Source of the DNA: Rhodanobacter sp.
GTDB taxonomy: Bacteria > Pseudomonadota > Gammaproteobacteria > Xanthomonadales > Rhodanobacteraceae
Length of the DNA: 55,622 bases
Assembly: GCA_004298505.1 (NCBI GenBank)
Contig: SCRO01000085.1
Coordinates: 1-55,622 of the forward strand
Direction: 5' to 3'
The position numbers and the translations under genes were made by a program. The notes beneath the pieces are model-generated. The model did no database searches. It was not told where the DNA came from and worked only from the letters and a program-made list of their open reading frames with translations. Shown here piece by piece: positions 43,889 to 55,622 of this stretch (positions are counted from its first letter, which is position 1; every line of letters starts with the position of its first letter).

Positions 43889-45082
43889 ATGCTTGACGCT
43901 GTACTCGATTTCCTCAATAACGGTCTCGTTCGCGCGAGTTGGGGCCAGATCGCGATCTATCTGTTGATAGTGACCCAGCTCACCATCTTGACGGTGACAC
44001 TGTATCTGCATCGCAGCCAGACCCACCGAGGCGTGGATTTCCACCCGGCGCTGGCGCACTTCTTCCGCTTCTGGGGCTGGCTCACCACCGGCATGGTCAC
44101 CCGCGAGTGGGTGGCAGTGCATCGCAAGCACCATGCCAAGGTCGAGACCAAGGAAGATCCGCACAGCCCGGTAATCTACGGTATCAACAAGGTGTTCTGG
44201 GACGGTGTCTCGCTGTACCGCGATGCCTGCGAGAACAAGCAGGATATGCAGCAGTACGGCCGCGGCACTCCCAACGACTGGGTCGAGCACCATGTGTATG
44301 GCGCGCATCCGTACTGGGGGCCGACCTTGATGTTGCTGATCAGCGTCGCGCTGTTCGGCGTGATCGGCGCCGCGATCTGGGCGGTGCAGATGATCTGGAT
44401 CCCGTTCTGGGCCGCTGGCTTCGTCAACGGCATCGGGCACTGGGCCGGCTACCGCAATTTCGAGACCGCCGACACCTCGCGCAACCTGATTCCGTGGGGT
44501 TTCTGGATTGGTGGTGAGGAGTTGCACAACAACCACCACGCCTTCCCCAGCTCGGCCAAGTTCGCCCTGCGCAAGTGGGAATTCGACATCGGCTGGGCGA
44601 CGATCTGCGGTCTGCGCGTGATCGGCCTGGCCAAGGTGTTGCGCGTGGCGCCGTCGCTGGACGTGCGACCAAACGTGCGCTTGCCCGATGCCGAAACCTT
44701 GAAGGCAGTGCTGACCCTGCGCTTCCAGGCGATGACTGACTACTACCGCAGCGTGATCATGCCGACCCTGCGCGACGAGGCGCAGCATGCCGGCGAGAGC
44801 ATCAAGACGATCCCGCGTCGGTTGCGCCGGGCCATGGCCGACGGCGGCCGCTGGCTCGACAGCGAAGGTCGCGACCGCATGCAACTCGTGCTGGCCAGGC
44901 GTCCCTCGCTGAAAACCGTGGTCGAGTTCCGCGGCCGCCTGGCGGCGCTGATGGAGCAGCGCGGCGCGGAGCAGGCCCTGAAGGGTTTGCAGCAGTGGAT
45001 CCGCGAGGCCGAGGAAAGCGGTATCCGCGTGCTGCAAGAGTTCGCGCAGCGGCTCAAGGGCTACACGGTCGCTGCGGCCTGA
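43889..45082 (+). CDS. acyl-CoA/acyl-lipid fatty acid desaturase
   Basis: The 397-aa membrane di-iron enzyme introduces a double bond into fatty acyl chains. It shows the three histidine boxes of stearoyl-CoA-type desaturases: HRSQTH (41-46), HRKHH (78-82) and HNNHH (213-217), between pairs of transmembrane helices. The C-terminal 150 residues are soluble and helical, as in Pseudomonas DesA-type proteins. Such enzymes tune membrane fluidity. This is the last core gene before the low-GC restriction-modification relic. Confidence 0.92.
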   Translation: MLDAVLDFLNNGLVRASWGQIAIYLLIVTQLTILTVTLYLHRSQTHRGVDFHPALAHFFRFWGWLTTGMVTREWVAVHRKHHAKVETKEDPHSPVIYGINKVFWDGVSLYRDACENKQDMQQYGRGTPNDWVEHHVYGAHPYWGPTLMLLISVALFGVIGAAIWAVQMIWIPFWAAGFVNGIGHWAGYRNFETADTSRNLIPWGFWIGGEELHNNHHAFPSSAKFALRKWEFDIGWATICGLRVIGLAKVLRVAPSLDVRPNVRLPDAETLKAVLTLRFQAMTDYYRSVIMPTLRDEAQHAGESIKTIPRRLRRAMADGGRWLDSEGRDRMQLVLARRPSLKTVVEFRGRLAALMEQRGAEQALKGLQQWIREAEESGIRVLQEFAQRLKGYTVAAA

Positions 45083-45302
45083 GTGCGATTCGGCCTGTCT
45101 TGGTCGCCGTGGTGGCGATCAAGGCGACTTGAAGATGAAAGTCCTTGACCCACCCGGCAACGGGAAGGGTGTAGCCGAACAGCAAGGGTGTCCGTCGCGA
45201 GGCGGAATCTGGTGGTAGCGTAGACCGCATGAAACCCGCCGTTCGTGAGTGGTCGAGCATGCGTGCGCGCTTGGTGATCGGTTGATCCCAGTCTCTTTTA
45301 CT

Positions 45303-46388
45303 TCAACGCGATCCGCCTCGTGGGCGAAGACTGGTATCAGCTCCCGCAAGCAGACGCCGGACCCGTCCAATGGAATACTGTGTTTCGTCGGAAAGATCGC
45401 GTATGGACGAGCCAGCCTCATATTGCAGTTTCAGCTGTTCGCCTAACTGTTCCGCCTCGTCATACTTCAGCCGAGCGTGGGCTGGCAGGTCGGAAATAGC
45501 GATGGGACCACCACCATACCCCTTGTGTTGGCGCCCGCGGGGCGGAACGTCGCACGCCGCTTCAGCTCCCCAGCAGGTCCAGTTCGGTTGAGGGTATCTT
45601 GCGAACATCTCCAGGTACGGGCCAGGCGAGCAGCGTTCAATGAACCCGTATTGTTCGTCGGGCTTTCTCGAGTGTTCGCGCTTCCTGGTTTCGATCATGT
45701 TTACTTGACTGCGAGCTGGGGAAAGGGTTCGCATCGACCCCCGAACGCCAAACAAGATAAGTTCCGTCACGTTGCGAAAGTAGAACCCTACGCCGCGACC
45801 GTCCGGACCACCGTCCTTGCGCCGCTTGGCCCAGACTACGTTCGAAACATACCTGAACCCCCATGCTTTCATGACGGCCATGCCCTCCGGGAGCAACGCA
45901 TTGGGAACCCACAAGTAGAGGTGAGCGTTGCGTGCGGCAACTGACGCGACCGGCAAACCCAGGATCGCTTCCAAGTCCATCGTGGCATAGCGGTCGAGAC
46001 GACGATGTTCGGGAGCGACCTTGCCAGTGCGGTTGGTAAAGCGCCAGGGTGGATCAGCCAGAATGGTGCTCCATCCGCCGCTTGTTTCGGGAAGGCCAGC
46101 GTCATGTTGTTGTGCCTCAAGCGCGCGAGCCAAGACAGTCTCCCAATTCAGATCTTCAGAGTGGAGATCATAGTAGATCTTGGGGGAAAAGTCTCTTTCG
46201 TCTGGTCGAGTCAGGTGTTCGACCGACCCTCGCGTGCGTGCCTGAGTGTTGACGTTGAAACGCCGGTTCGCTGCACCGCGTATCCCACCTCTGAGCTCCG
46301 GAAGGAAATCGCAAGTTTGTTTCAGACGGTCGAGTAGGGCTCCCCGTTCCAAGTAGCCGGGGTGGCTGCTACAACAGGTAGTGGACAT
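45303..46388 (-). CDS. MT-A70-family DNA adenine methyltransferase with C-terminal HTH-like tail
   Basis: The methyltransferase core has ILADPPWRF (catalytic DPPW, 112-115), LYLWVPNALLPEG, WGFRYVSNVVWAK and RNVTELILFGVRG, the MT-A70/MunI-like pattern for N6-adenine methylation. The last 60 residues (LQYEAGSSIRDLSDE... VRRLLAGADTSLRPRGG) look like a helix-turn-helix ending in the LRxRGG motif. The first 100 residues are not recognisable and overlap the broken nuclease gene, so the real start may be downstream of ATG 46388. GC content and codon use are lower than in the neighbours, a sign of transfer. Its partner nuclease is truncated, so it may now be an orphan methylase. Confidence 0.8.
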   Translation of the reverse strand: MSTTCCSSHPGYLERGALLDRLKQTCDFLPELRGGIRGAANRRFNVNTQARTRGSVEHLTRPDERDFSPKIYYDLHSEDLNWETVLARALEAQQHDAGLPETSGGWSTILADPPWRFTNRTGKVAPEHRRLDRYATMDLEAILGLPVASVAARNAHLYLWVPNALLPEGMAVMKAWGFRYVSNVVWAKRRKDGGPDGRGVGFYFRNVTELILFGVRGSMRTLSPARSQVNMIETRKREHSRKPDEQYGFIERCSPGPYLEMFARYPQPNWTCWGAEAACDVPPRGRQHKGYGGGPIAISDLPAHARLKYDEAEQLGEQLKLQYEAGSSIRDLSDETQYSIGRVRRLLAGADTSLRPRGGSR

Positions 46389-46765
46389 GTCCCGAGAGCG
46401 ACGCGTCCCTTGAAATTATCGACCAAGTAACCCTCCTGCTCGACCGGAGGCAAGTGTTCAACAATCTTTCCTCCACGCGAAACCAAGACACCCTGGGTGG
46501 AAAGGTCCACGCGGATTTCTCGCCAATTGCGTTGAGAAAACATGTCATCGATCTGACGCGCGATATCCCCTCGATTTCCACCCTTCTTGAGCCAGTGGAC
46601 GGGGTCAAGCGCAAAAGTGCGAAGAACATCCGTAATCTCCTTCCATTCTGCAGGGCAAACAGAACGCAGCACGGCCGAAGCGGAACTTGTTTCGAGGAAG
46701 GCCCAGCGCGCGCGGGTGGCGGGGTCGAGGACGACCGGGTCGTCGTAGGTATTTGTTTCAAACAT
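46322..46765 (-). pseudogene. BglII-like restriction endonuclease, truncated
   Basis: The 147-residue frame resembles the N-terminal half of BglII-type nucleases. It has CPAEWKEITDVL, KKGGNRGDIARQIDDMF, NWREIRVDLS and EGYLVDNFKGRVAL. In the family this last strand leads directly into the catalytic EWNxKD-type motif. Here it breaks after VAL (residue 124) into unrelated sequence and stops. The catalytic residues are therefore missing and nuclease activity is not expected. The gene lies immediately upstream of and overlaps the methyltransferase frame. The family call is from remembered motifs and not from a search. Confidence 0.6.
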
Positions 46766-46773
46766 TCAGCGAG

Positions 46774-46779
46774 TATATC
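46774..46779 (-). promoter_or_regulatory. TATACT -10-like box just upstream of the nuclease start
   Basis: On the minus strand TATACT lies only about 8 nt before ATG 46765. No Shine-Dalgarno lies between, so the mRNA would be nearly leaderless. No good -35 was found 17 bp further up. This is a low-confidence promoter for the restriction-modification relic. Confidence 0.3.
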
Positions 46780-46822
46780 CGGCAGATGTGTGTAGGCGAT
46801 CCGTCAAAACTGTCAGATAGGA

Positions 46823-46847
46823 AAAACCCGCCACGAGGGCGGGTTTT
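46823..46847. terminator. intrinsic terminator after rpmG
   Basis: AAAACCCGCC (46823-46832) pairs with GGCGGGTTTT (46838-46847) around a 5-nt loop. It is flanked by A/T runs, so it would work in both directions. It lies about 80 bp downstream of rpmG on the minus strand, ending the rpmBG transcript and insulating it from the restriction-modification relic. Confidence 0.85.
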
Positions 46848-46928
46848 GAGTACTTCACTAGATTCCAGCGTTCGCTGGGATGACGTTCCGGCAGAGCCGT
46901 TCGCGCGTGGCGTGAACGGGCCCTCACG

Positions 46929-47096
46929 TCATTTGATCTTGCCTTCCTTGTACATCACATGCTTGCGCACGACCGGATCGTACTTCTTGAACTCGAACTT
47001 TTCCGGGGTGTTTTTCTTGTTCTTCTGCGTGGTGTAGAAGTGGCCAGTGCCGGCCGAGGAGATCATGCGGATCTTGTCTTGTGATTTGTTGGCCAT
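46929..47096 (-). CDS. rpmG: 50S ribosomal protein L33
   Basis: The 55-aa basic protein reads [20 protein letters not shown] after Met and then [20 protein letters not shown], ending [10 protein letters not shown]. This is the standard proteobacterial L33 sequence and length. It has no CxxC zinc pairs, so it is the zinc-independent form. It starts 11 bp after the rpmB stop, giving the usual rpmB-rpmG operon. It is too short to be found by length-based gene calling. Confidence 0.96.
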   Translation of the reverse strand: MANKSQDKIRMISSAGTGHFYTTQKNKKNTPEKFEFKKYDPVVRKHVMYKEGKIK

Positions 47097-47107
47097 GATT
47101 TGTTCCT

Positions 47108-47344
47108 TTAGACCTTTTCGCCGCGGGCGCGCATGTCGGCAAGCACGGCTTCGATGCCATTCTTGTCGATGGTGCGCAGGGCGTTGTTGGACACACGCAG
47201 CTTGATCCAGCGGTTTTCGCTGGCAACCCAGAAGCGACGCTCATGCAGGTTCGGCAACCAGCGACGACGGGTACGGTTGTTGGCGTGCGAGACGTTGTTG
47301 CCGCTCATCACACCCTTGCCGGTGACTTGACATACACGGGCCAT
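47108..47344 (-). CDS. rpmB: 50S ribosomal protein L28
   Basis: The 78-aa protein starts [20 protein letters not shown], continues with [14 protein letters not shown] and ends in a basic/acidic tail, matching L28 (78 aa in E. coli). ATG 47344 is decided by a perfect GGAGGT four to five nt upstream; the longer frame to 47386 has none. It heads the rpmBG operon. The 313-bp gap to secB (47345-47657) carries both divergent promoters, but none could be assigned with confidence. Confidence 0.97.
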   Translation of the reverse strand: MARVCQVTGKGVMSGNNVSHANNRTRRRWLPNLHERRFWVASENRWIKLRVSNNALRTIDKNGIEAVLADMRARGEKV

Positions 47345-47657
47345 GAAGACCTCCACAAGAATGGCTGAAAAAGCCGTGATTACCACCCGTTAGCCAGGGT
47401 GACATCGGCCCAGCGGCGCTGGTGCGCCACGCAATGCTGGAGAGCGCTGCAACGCCCGGTCGCTTGGGTTCGTATTGCGTGACGAACTGCCCGGAGAACC
47501 GGGCCGACATGGGGCGAGCCGTGTATTGTTGCAGAGATCCGCGCTCGTGCGCAATCATCCACTATCCTCGCGTGGCCGTTCAGGGATGCGCAAGACGGGG
47601 ATGTATGGAACAATCAATCTCTTTGCGCGACCGCCCAAGACTTGAGAGGAACACCCG

Positions 47658-48161
47658 ATGGCACAAGAGATCACCAATGACCAGGCCAATGGCCAGGCCA
47701 GTCAGCCGCAGCTGGTGATGCAGAAGATCTATGTGAAGGATGTTTCCTTCGAGGCGCCGAATGCGCCGCAGATCTTCCAGGAAATCGATGAAACCAGCCA
47801 GCCGCAGGTGCAACTCAACCTGGGCCAGAAGGCGACCGATCTGGGCAACGACCTGTACGAAGTGGTGCTCAGCCTCACCCTGACCTGCACGGTCGGCGAG
47901 CGCACCGCTTATCTGGCGGAGGTCGAGCAGGCCGGCGTGTTCGGCATTGCCGGTTTCAACGAGGCCGACCAGGCAGGCATCATCGGCAGCTACTGCCCGA
48001 ACCTGCTGTTCCCGTATGCGCGCCAGGTGATCTCCTCGATGGTGCTGGAGGGTGGCTTCCCGCCGTTCCTGTTGCAGCCGATCAATTTCGACGCGCTGTA
48101 TGCCGAACAGCAGCGCCGTGCCGCGGGTGGCGACCAGGCTCCGGCCACGCTCAACAGCTGA
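47658..48161 (+). CDS. secB: protein-export chaperone SecB
   Basis: SecB keeps preproteins unfolded and delivers them to SecA. The 167-aa protein has the family blocks IYVKDVSFEAPNAPQIF, LEVVLSLT-like strand (YEVVLSLTLTCTVG), EVEQAGVFGIAGF and the C-terminal ISSMVLEGGFPPFLLQPINF. The acidic/Gln-rich N-terminus is longer than in E. coli. RBS GAGAGGAA lies before ATG 47658. It is followed 9 bp later by gpsA, the conserved secB-gpsA pair of gammaproteobacteria. Confidence 0.97.
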   Translation: MAQEITNDQANGQASQPQLVMQKIYVKDVSFEAPNAPQIFQEIDETSQPQVQLNLGQKATDLGNDLYEVVLSLTLTCTVGERTAYLAEVEQAGVFGIAGFNEADQAGIIGSYCPNLLFPYARQVISSMVLEGGFPPFLLQPINFDALYAEQQRRAAGGDQAPATLNS

Positions 48162-48170
48162 GTCCAGCGC

Positions 48171-49196
48171 ATGCCTGACCAGCCGAAGCTGACCATCCTC
48201 GGCGCCGGCTCCTGGGGCACGGCGCTGGCGGCGCTCACGGCGCGCAATGGCGTGTCGACCCGGTTGTGGGGTCGCGACGCCGACGCGCTGGCGGTCGTGG
48301 CCGCGCGGCGCTCCAACGAGCGCTATCTGCCGGGCATCAGGCTGCCCGAGACTCTGCGCTACGAAGCCGACTTGGGCGTCGCCGTGCGCGGCGCCGACAT
48401 CGTGTTGATCGTGGTGCCCAGCCATGCCTTCGCCGCCATGCTGGATACGCTGGCGCCCGTCCTCGATGCAGGCACCTCGATCGCCTGGGCCACCAAGGGT
48501 TTCGAACCCGGCACCGGGCGCTTCCTGCATGAGCTGGTGGCCGAAAAGTTGCCGGGTCGGCCCGCGGCGGTGGTTACCGGGCCGTCGTTTGCCAGGGAGG
48601 TGGCGACTGGTTTGCCCAGTGCGGTCACCGTGCATTCGGATGACGATGCCTTTGCGCAGCAATTGGCGAGCCTGCTGCACGCGCCGAACCTGCGCGCCTA
48701 TTCCGGCGGCGACATGCTCGGCGCCGAGCTCGGCGGGGCGATGAAGAACGTGTTGGCCGTGGCCACCGGCATCGGCGATGGCATGCAGCTGGGTCTCAAC
48801 GCCCGCGCCGGCCTGATCACCCGCGGCATGAACGAGATGCTGCGCCTGGGCGTGGCGCTGGGCGCGCGGCCGGAAACCCTGATCGGTCTGTCCGGTTTGG
48901 GCGACCTGGTGCTGACCTGCACCGGCGACCTGTCGCGCAATCGTCGGCTCGGCCTGGCGCTCGGGCAGGGCGTGGCGATCGACGAAGCGGTGCGCCGGAT
49001 CGGCCAGGTGGTCGAGAGCATTCTCAGCGCCGACGAGGTCGCCCGACTCGCTGCCAAGCACGGCCTGGATCTGCCGATCAGCGCCAGCGTGCGCGCCGTG
49101 CTGCATGGCGAGGTCACGCCGGTGGATGCTCTCAAGGCGCTGATGGCACGCGAGCAGAAACCGGAATACCCGCAAGGCCTGTTCGACCATCACTGA
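48171..49196 (+). CDS. gpsA: NAD(P)+-dependent glycerol-3-phosphate dehydrogenase
   Basis: GpsA makes sn-glycerol-3-phosphate from dihydroxyacetone phosphate, supplying PlsB. The 341-aa protein has the Rossmann [10 protein letters not shown] (11-20), IVVPSHAF, the catalytic Lys in [16 protein letters not shown], and [20 protein letters not shown] near residue 240. Together with plsB and pssA in the window it gives the start of phospholipid synthesis. It is cotranscribed with secB. Confidence 0.97.
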   Translation: MPDQPKLTILGAGSWGTALAALTARNGVSTRLWGRDADALAVVAARRSNERYLPGIRLPETLRYEADLGVAVRGADIVLIVVPSHAFAAMLDTLAPVLDAGTSIAWATKGFEPGTGRFLHELVAEKLPGRPAAVVTGPSFAREVATGLPSAVTVHSDDDAFAQQLASLLHAPNLRAYSGGDMLGAELGGAMKNVLAVATGIGDGMQLGLNARAGLITRGMNEMLRLGVALGARPETLIGLSGLGDLVLTCTGDLSRNRRLGLALGQGVAIDEAVRRIGQVVESILSADEVARLAAKHGLDLPISASVRAVLHGEVTPVDALKALMAREQKPEYPQGLFDHH

Positions 49197-49294
49197 CGCT
49201 ATGTGGCCGCGCGCTTGAGCAGTGGCGTACAACAACAACCGCATCCAATCCCGGCGCTGCTAAGCTCAACTATTTGGTCGCCGCCACGGAACGC

Positions 49295-52318
<3,024 letters not shown>

Positions 52319-52324
52319 GCCGGA

Positions 52325-53008
52325 TCAATCGCGCGCCGCCACTTCGTCGACGTGCCGTAGCAGGTCGGCCGGATCGTCGTACACGCGGAATGCGCCGGAG
52401 TGTTGCAGCTCGTCCTGACCATAGCCGCCGGAGAGTAAACCCACACCCAGGGCGCGGGCACGCTGGGCCGCGAGCATGTCCCACACGCTGTCGCCGATTA
52501 CCAGCGACTCCCGGATATCCACGCCCAGGCGTTCGGCGGCGGCGATGAACAGATCCGGGTCGGGCTTCGCGTGACGCACCTGGTCGCGCGTGACCACCGG
52601 CACCCTCGCTGGATCCACGCCGAGCGCCGCCAGGTTGTGCCTGGCGGTTTCCATCCGCCCGCTGGTGGCGATCGCCCAGGGAATGTCCTGCGCCGTGAGG
52701 TGTGCGAGCAGCTCGCGCGAACCCGGCAACGGGCGCACCGACCCGAGCGCATGTTGTCGGTTGAACGCCTGCGCATGTCGGTCGCGCAGGCGCTCCAGCC
52801 GTTCCTCAGTGATTTCCAGCCCGGTCTCGCGTAACAACATGTTGGCGAACAGGCCGCCGCTCATGCCGATCTTGCGGTGGATGCGCCACACCGAGACATC
52901 GAGCCCTTCGCTGTCCAGCGCCTCCTTCCATGCCAGCACGTGCTGGTACACGCTGTCGATCAAGGTACCGTCGAGGTCGAACAGGAAAGCTGCGTTGCGG
53001 CGGGGCAT
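52325..53008 (-). CDS. HAD-family hydrolase (phosphoglycolate-phosphatase-like)
   Basis: The 227-aa protein has the HAD motifs in order. LFDLDGTLIDS gives the two catalytic aspartates (Asp11, Asp13). WAIATSGR contributes the motif II Ser/Thr, and the motif III lysine is in VRHAKPDPDLF. LVIGDSVWDMLAA gives motif IV. A helical cap between motifs I and II suits sugar phosphates or phosphoglycolate. It lies 42 bp after glk on the same strand, so the two may share a transcript. Confidence 0.88.
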   Translation of the reverse strand: MPRRNAAFLFDLDGTLIDSVYQHVLAWKEALDSEGLDVSVWRIHRKIGMSGGLFANMLLRETGLEITEERLERLRDRHAQAFNRQHALGSVRPLPGSRELLAHLTAQDIPWAIATSGRMETARHNLAALGVDPARVPVVTRDQVRHAKPDPDLFIAAAERLGVDIRESLVIGDSVWDMLAAQRARALGVGLLSGGYGQDELQHSGAFRVYDDPADLLRHVDEVAARD

Positions 53009-53049
53009 CTGGTTCTCCGGAGGTTGGCGCGTCGGCGGAATGCTTCTGG

Positions 53050-54066
53050 CTAGCGGCTGGGCAGCAAGGGCTGACCGGATTCCATCACCGCCAGTGCGGC
53101 GGCGCCGAGCAGGCCCGGCTCCGGGTTCATGATCGCCTGGGTTGGCACCTTTTCCATGATGTCGCGGAAGCGTCCCTTGGCCTCGAAGCGCTCACGGAAG
53201 CGACCGCGCTCGAGCCATGGCAGCAGGACCGGGATCAGCCCGCCGGTGAGGTAGACGCCATCCCATGCGCCGAGGGTGAGCACCAGGTCGCCGGTGACGC
53301 TACCGAAGATGCCGGCGAAGGTTTCCACTGTGCGCGTACACAGCGGGCAACTGCCGTCCTTTGCACGTTTGGTGATGTCTTCCGGCCTCAGGTCGGCAGC
53401 CTTCGCGCCCACTATGTGGCAGATCGCGTCGTACAGATTCACCAGACCCTGGCCGCAGATCAGCCGCTCGTTGGAGACGCGGCCGTATTTGTGGTTGAGG
53501 TAGTCGAGGATCGCGATGTCTTCCGGGGTATGCGCAGCGAAGCCGGCATGGCCGCCCTCGGTCTGCAGCACGCTGCAGTGCCGCTGACGCACCAGCAGGC
53601 CACCCACGCCAAGCCCGGTACCGGGGCCGACGATGGCGAAGGTCTGCTTGTCCTCGCTCCCGATCACCGGCCGCGCCACCGTGCCCACGTCGACCAGGTC
53701 ATCGCCCTGCAACAGGGTCACCGCCATGCTTTGCGCGGCGAAGTCGTTGACCAGGTGGACCTGTGTCAGGTTCAGGGCGCTGGCGGTCTGGCGTGCGGAG
53801 ATCGCCCACGGGTTATTGGTGACCTTGACCGTCTCGCCATCGACGATGCGACCGGCCGCCGCGATGATGGCGCGCTTCACTTCCAGCCCGGTGTCTGCCA
53901 GGTAGTGCTTGGCGGTCGATACCAGCGAATCGTGCTCGGCCACCCGGTAGCGCCGGATGCTGTCGGCCAGCAGTGGACGGGGACGCGAGGTGTCGGCCAC
54001 GCCGAAGCGGACATTGGTGCCACCCAGATCGACGAGCAGGGTGGGTACGCTGCGGGACGGGCTCAT
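53050..54066 (-). CDS. glk: glucokinase
   Basis: The 338-aa proteobacterial glucokinase phosphorylates glucose. It has LLVDLGGTNVRFGVAD (ATP-binding), HLVNDFAAQ, FAIVGPGTGLGVG and LQTEGGHAGFA with the conserved sugar-contact residues, and DGVYLTGGLIP. ATG 54066 is chosen over 54084 because AGGAAG lies 5 nt upstream; the 15-nt block around it equals that of the hydrolase at 23102. Its stop is TAG, rare in this window away from repeats. Confidence 0.94.
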   Translation of the reverse strand: MSPSRSVPTLLVDLGGTNVRFGVADTSRPRPLLADSIRRYRVAEHDSLVSTAKHYLADTGLEVKRAIIAAAGRIVDGETVKVTNNPWAISARQTASALNLTQVHLVNDFAAQSMAVTLLQGDDLVDVGTVARPVIGSEDKQTFAIVGPGTGLGVGGLLVRQRHCSVLQTEGGHAGFAAHTPEDIAILDYLNHKYGRVSNERLICGQGLVNLYDAICHIVGAKAADLRPEDITKRAKDGSCPLCTRTVETFAGIFGSVTGDLVLTLGAWDGVYLTGGLIPVLLPWLERGRFRERFEAKGRFRDIMEKVPTQAIMNPEPGLLGAAALAVMESGQPLLPSR

Positions 54067-54118
54067 CAAGCTTCCTGGCGACAAAGAAGCCCAAGCGTGC
54101 CGTCGTCGTCGTGCTTAG

Positions 54119-55255
<1,137 letters not shown>

Positions 55256-55520
55256 GCGGGCAGGATATCTGCCAGATATCGGGGCAGGTACAGTTCCTTC
55301 CTTGGGCCAACGAGCGTCATAGAGGCAAGAGCTTTCGTGCGCCTGCGGCGCCCGAGTTACTTTTCTGGCTCCTCCGCGAAATTAGTGGGTAAGTATGGGC
55401 GGCTAGACGGCCGTTGGCGGTGACACGCAGTCTGTAGGCGGAGCGAACAACGGAGCATTCCGGCCCCACGTCTGAGAAGATGAAGTCTGCGACAACCCAT
55501 CGCTCAGGGCGGAGGCCGGA
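55256..55520. other. intergenic region carrying a repeat and the left part of an IS
   Basis: After hemB there is a 7-bp-stem palindrome (about 55263-55279). A GTGCGCCTGCGGCGC motif followed by GAGTTACTTTTCT (about 55338-55365) is typical of intergenic repeats in xanthomonads and appears cut off here. From about 55380 the sequence is AT-richer and precedes the transposase start. The exact IS end could not be placed. Confidence 0.4.
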
Positions 55521-55622
55521 ATGCAGCTCAAGTCTATCCTCAACCGCGTGCAGAAGTTCCGGTCGTTTGTCTACGACAAGGTGTCGTGGGTAGGCGATGA
55601 TCAGGCGCCAGAGTTGGAGGTC
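55521..55622 (+). CDS. ISL3-family transposase, 5' end (cut by the window edge)
   Basis: The 34 codons read MQLKSILNRVQKFRSFVYDK and continue VSWVGDDQAPELEV. The MQLK-x-LLN-RV...SFVY opening is the usual N-terminus of ISL3-group transposases, ahead of a zinc-ribbon domain that would lie beyond the window. GGAGG at 55511-55515 is a good ribosome binding site. The family call rests on this short stretch only. Confidence 0.6.
   Translation, partial: MQLKSILNRVQKFRSFVYDKVSWVGDDQAPELEV

Overview
The window is high-GC DNA from a gammaproteobacterium, most likely of the Xanthomonadales/Lysobacterales and probably Rhodanobacteraceae (Rhodanobacter/Dyella-like). This is inferred from gene content and repeats: GTAG-headed REP palindromes, xanthomonad-style UbiJ-UbiB, RdgC, SecB-GpsA, DesA, HemB and a GldA/F/G-like ABC operon next to mutM. 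No species can be named from the sequence alone.

Positions 1 to about 3780 are foreign in style: visibly AT-richer, with different codon use. They form the right-hand part of an integrated mobile element whose left end lies outside the window. In order it carries a small ORF, a small serine resolvase (-), a 32-bp perfect-arm palindrome just upstream of the resolvase start, two exact DnaA boxes one helical turn apart, a HUH-type rolling-circle Rep-like protein (+), a 55-aa basic helical protein overlapping the rep 3' end, and a 599-aa large serine integrase (-). The element ends inside the Walker A coding region of comM, and only the C-terminal part of comM follows. This compact rep/resolvase/serine-integrase element, with a likely integrase -10 box lying at the junction, is the best candidate here for an undescribed system.

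From about 4.6 to 45.1 kb the window is ordinary core chromosome. It holds a CPA-type antiporter; the glyoxylate shunt (aceB-aceA) with a divergent LysR regulator; arfB; ubiquinone genes (ubiJ-ubiB, and ubiE separately); trmL; pssA and plsB for phospholipids; an aromatic/aspartate-type aminotransferase; rdgC; several hydrolases and peptidases; a DUF2249/FmdE-like pair; rep helicase; tdk; mutM behind a four-gene ABC transporter operon; and a fatty-acid desaturase. The intergenic gaps are rich in repeats: five GTAG-REP inverted pairs, two 162-bp foldback MITE-like copies and several perfect palindromes. In six genes these repeats supply the TAG stop codon. Three degraded genes lie in gaps: an EamA transporter, an isoprenylcysteine-methyltransferase-like fragment, and one unidentified.

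From 45.3 to 46.8 kb there is a lower-GC island holding a decayed restriction-modification locus. It contains an MT-A70 DNA methyltransferase with a C-terminal HTH-like tail, and a BglII-like nuclease truncated before its catalytic motif. Core genes resume with rpmB-rpmG (rpmG is only 55 aa), secB-gpsA, a SNF2-family helicase, a HAD phosphatase, glk and hemB. The window ends in the first 34 codons of a probable ISL3-family transposase. No tRNA, rRNA or CRISPR array was seen.
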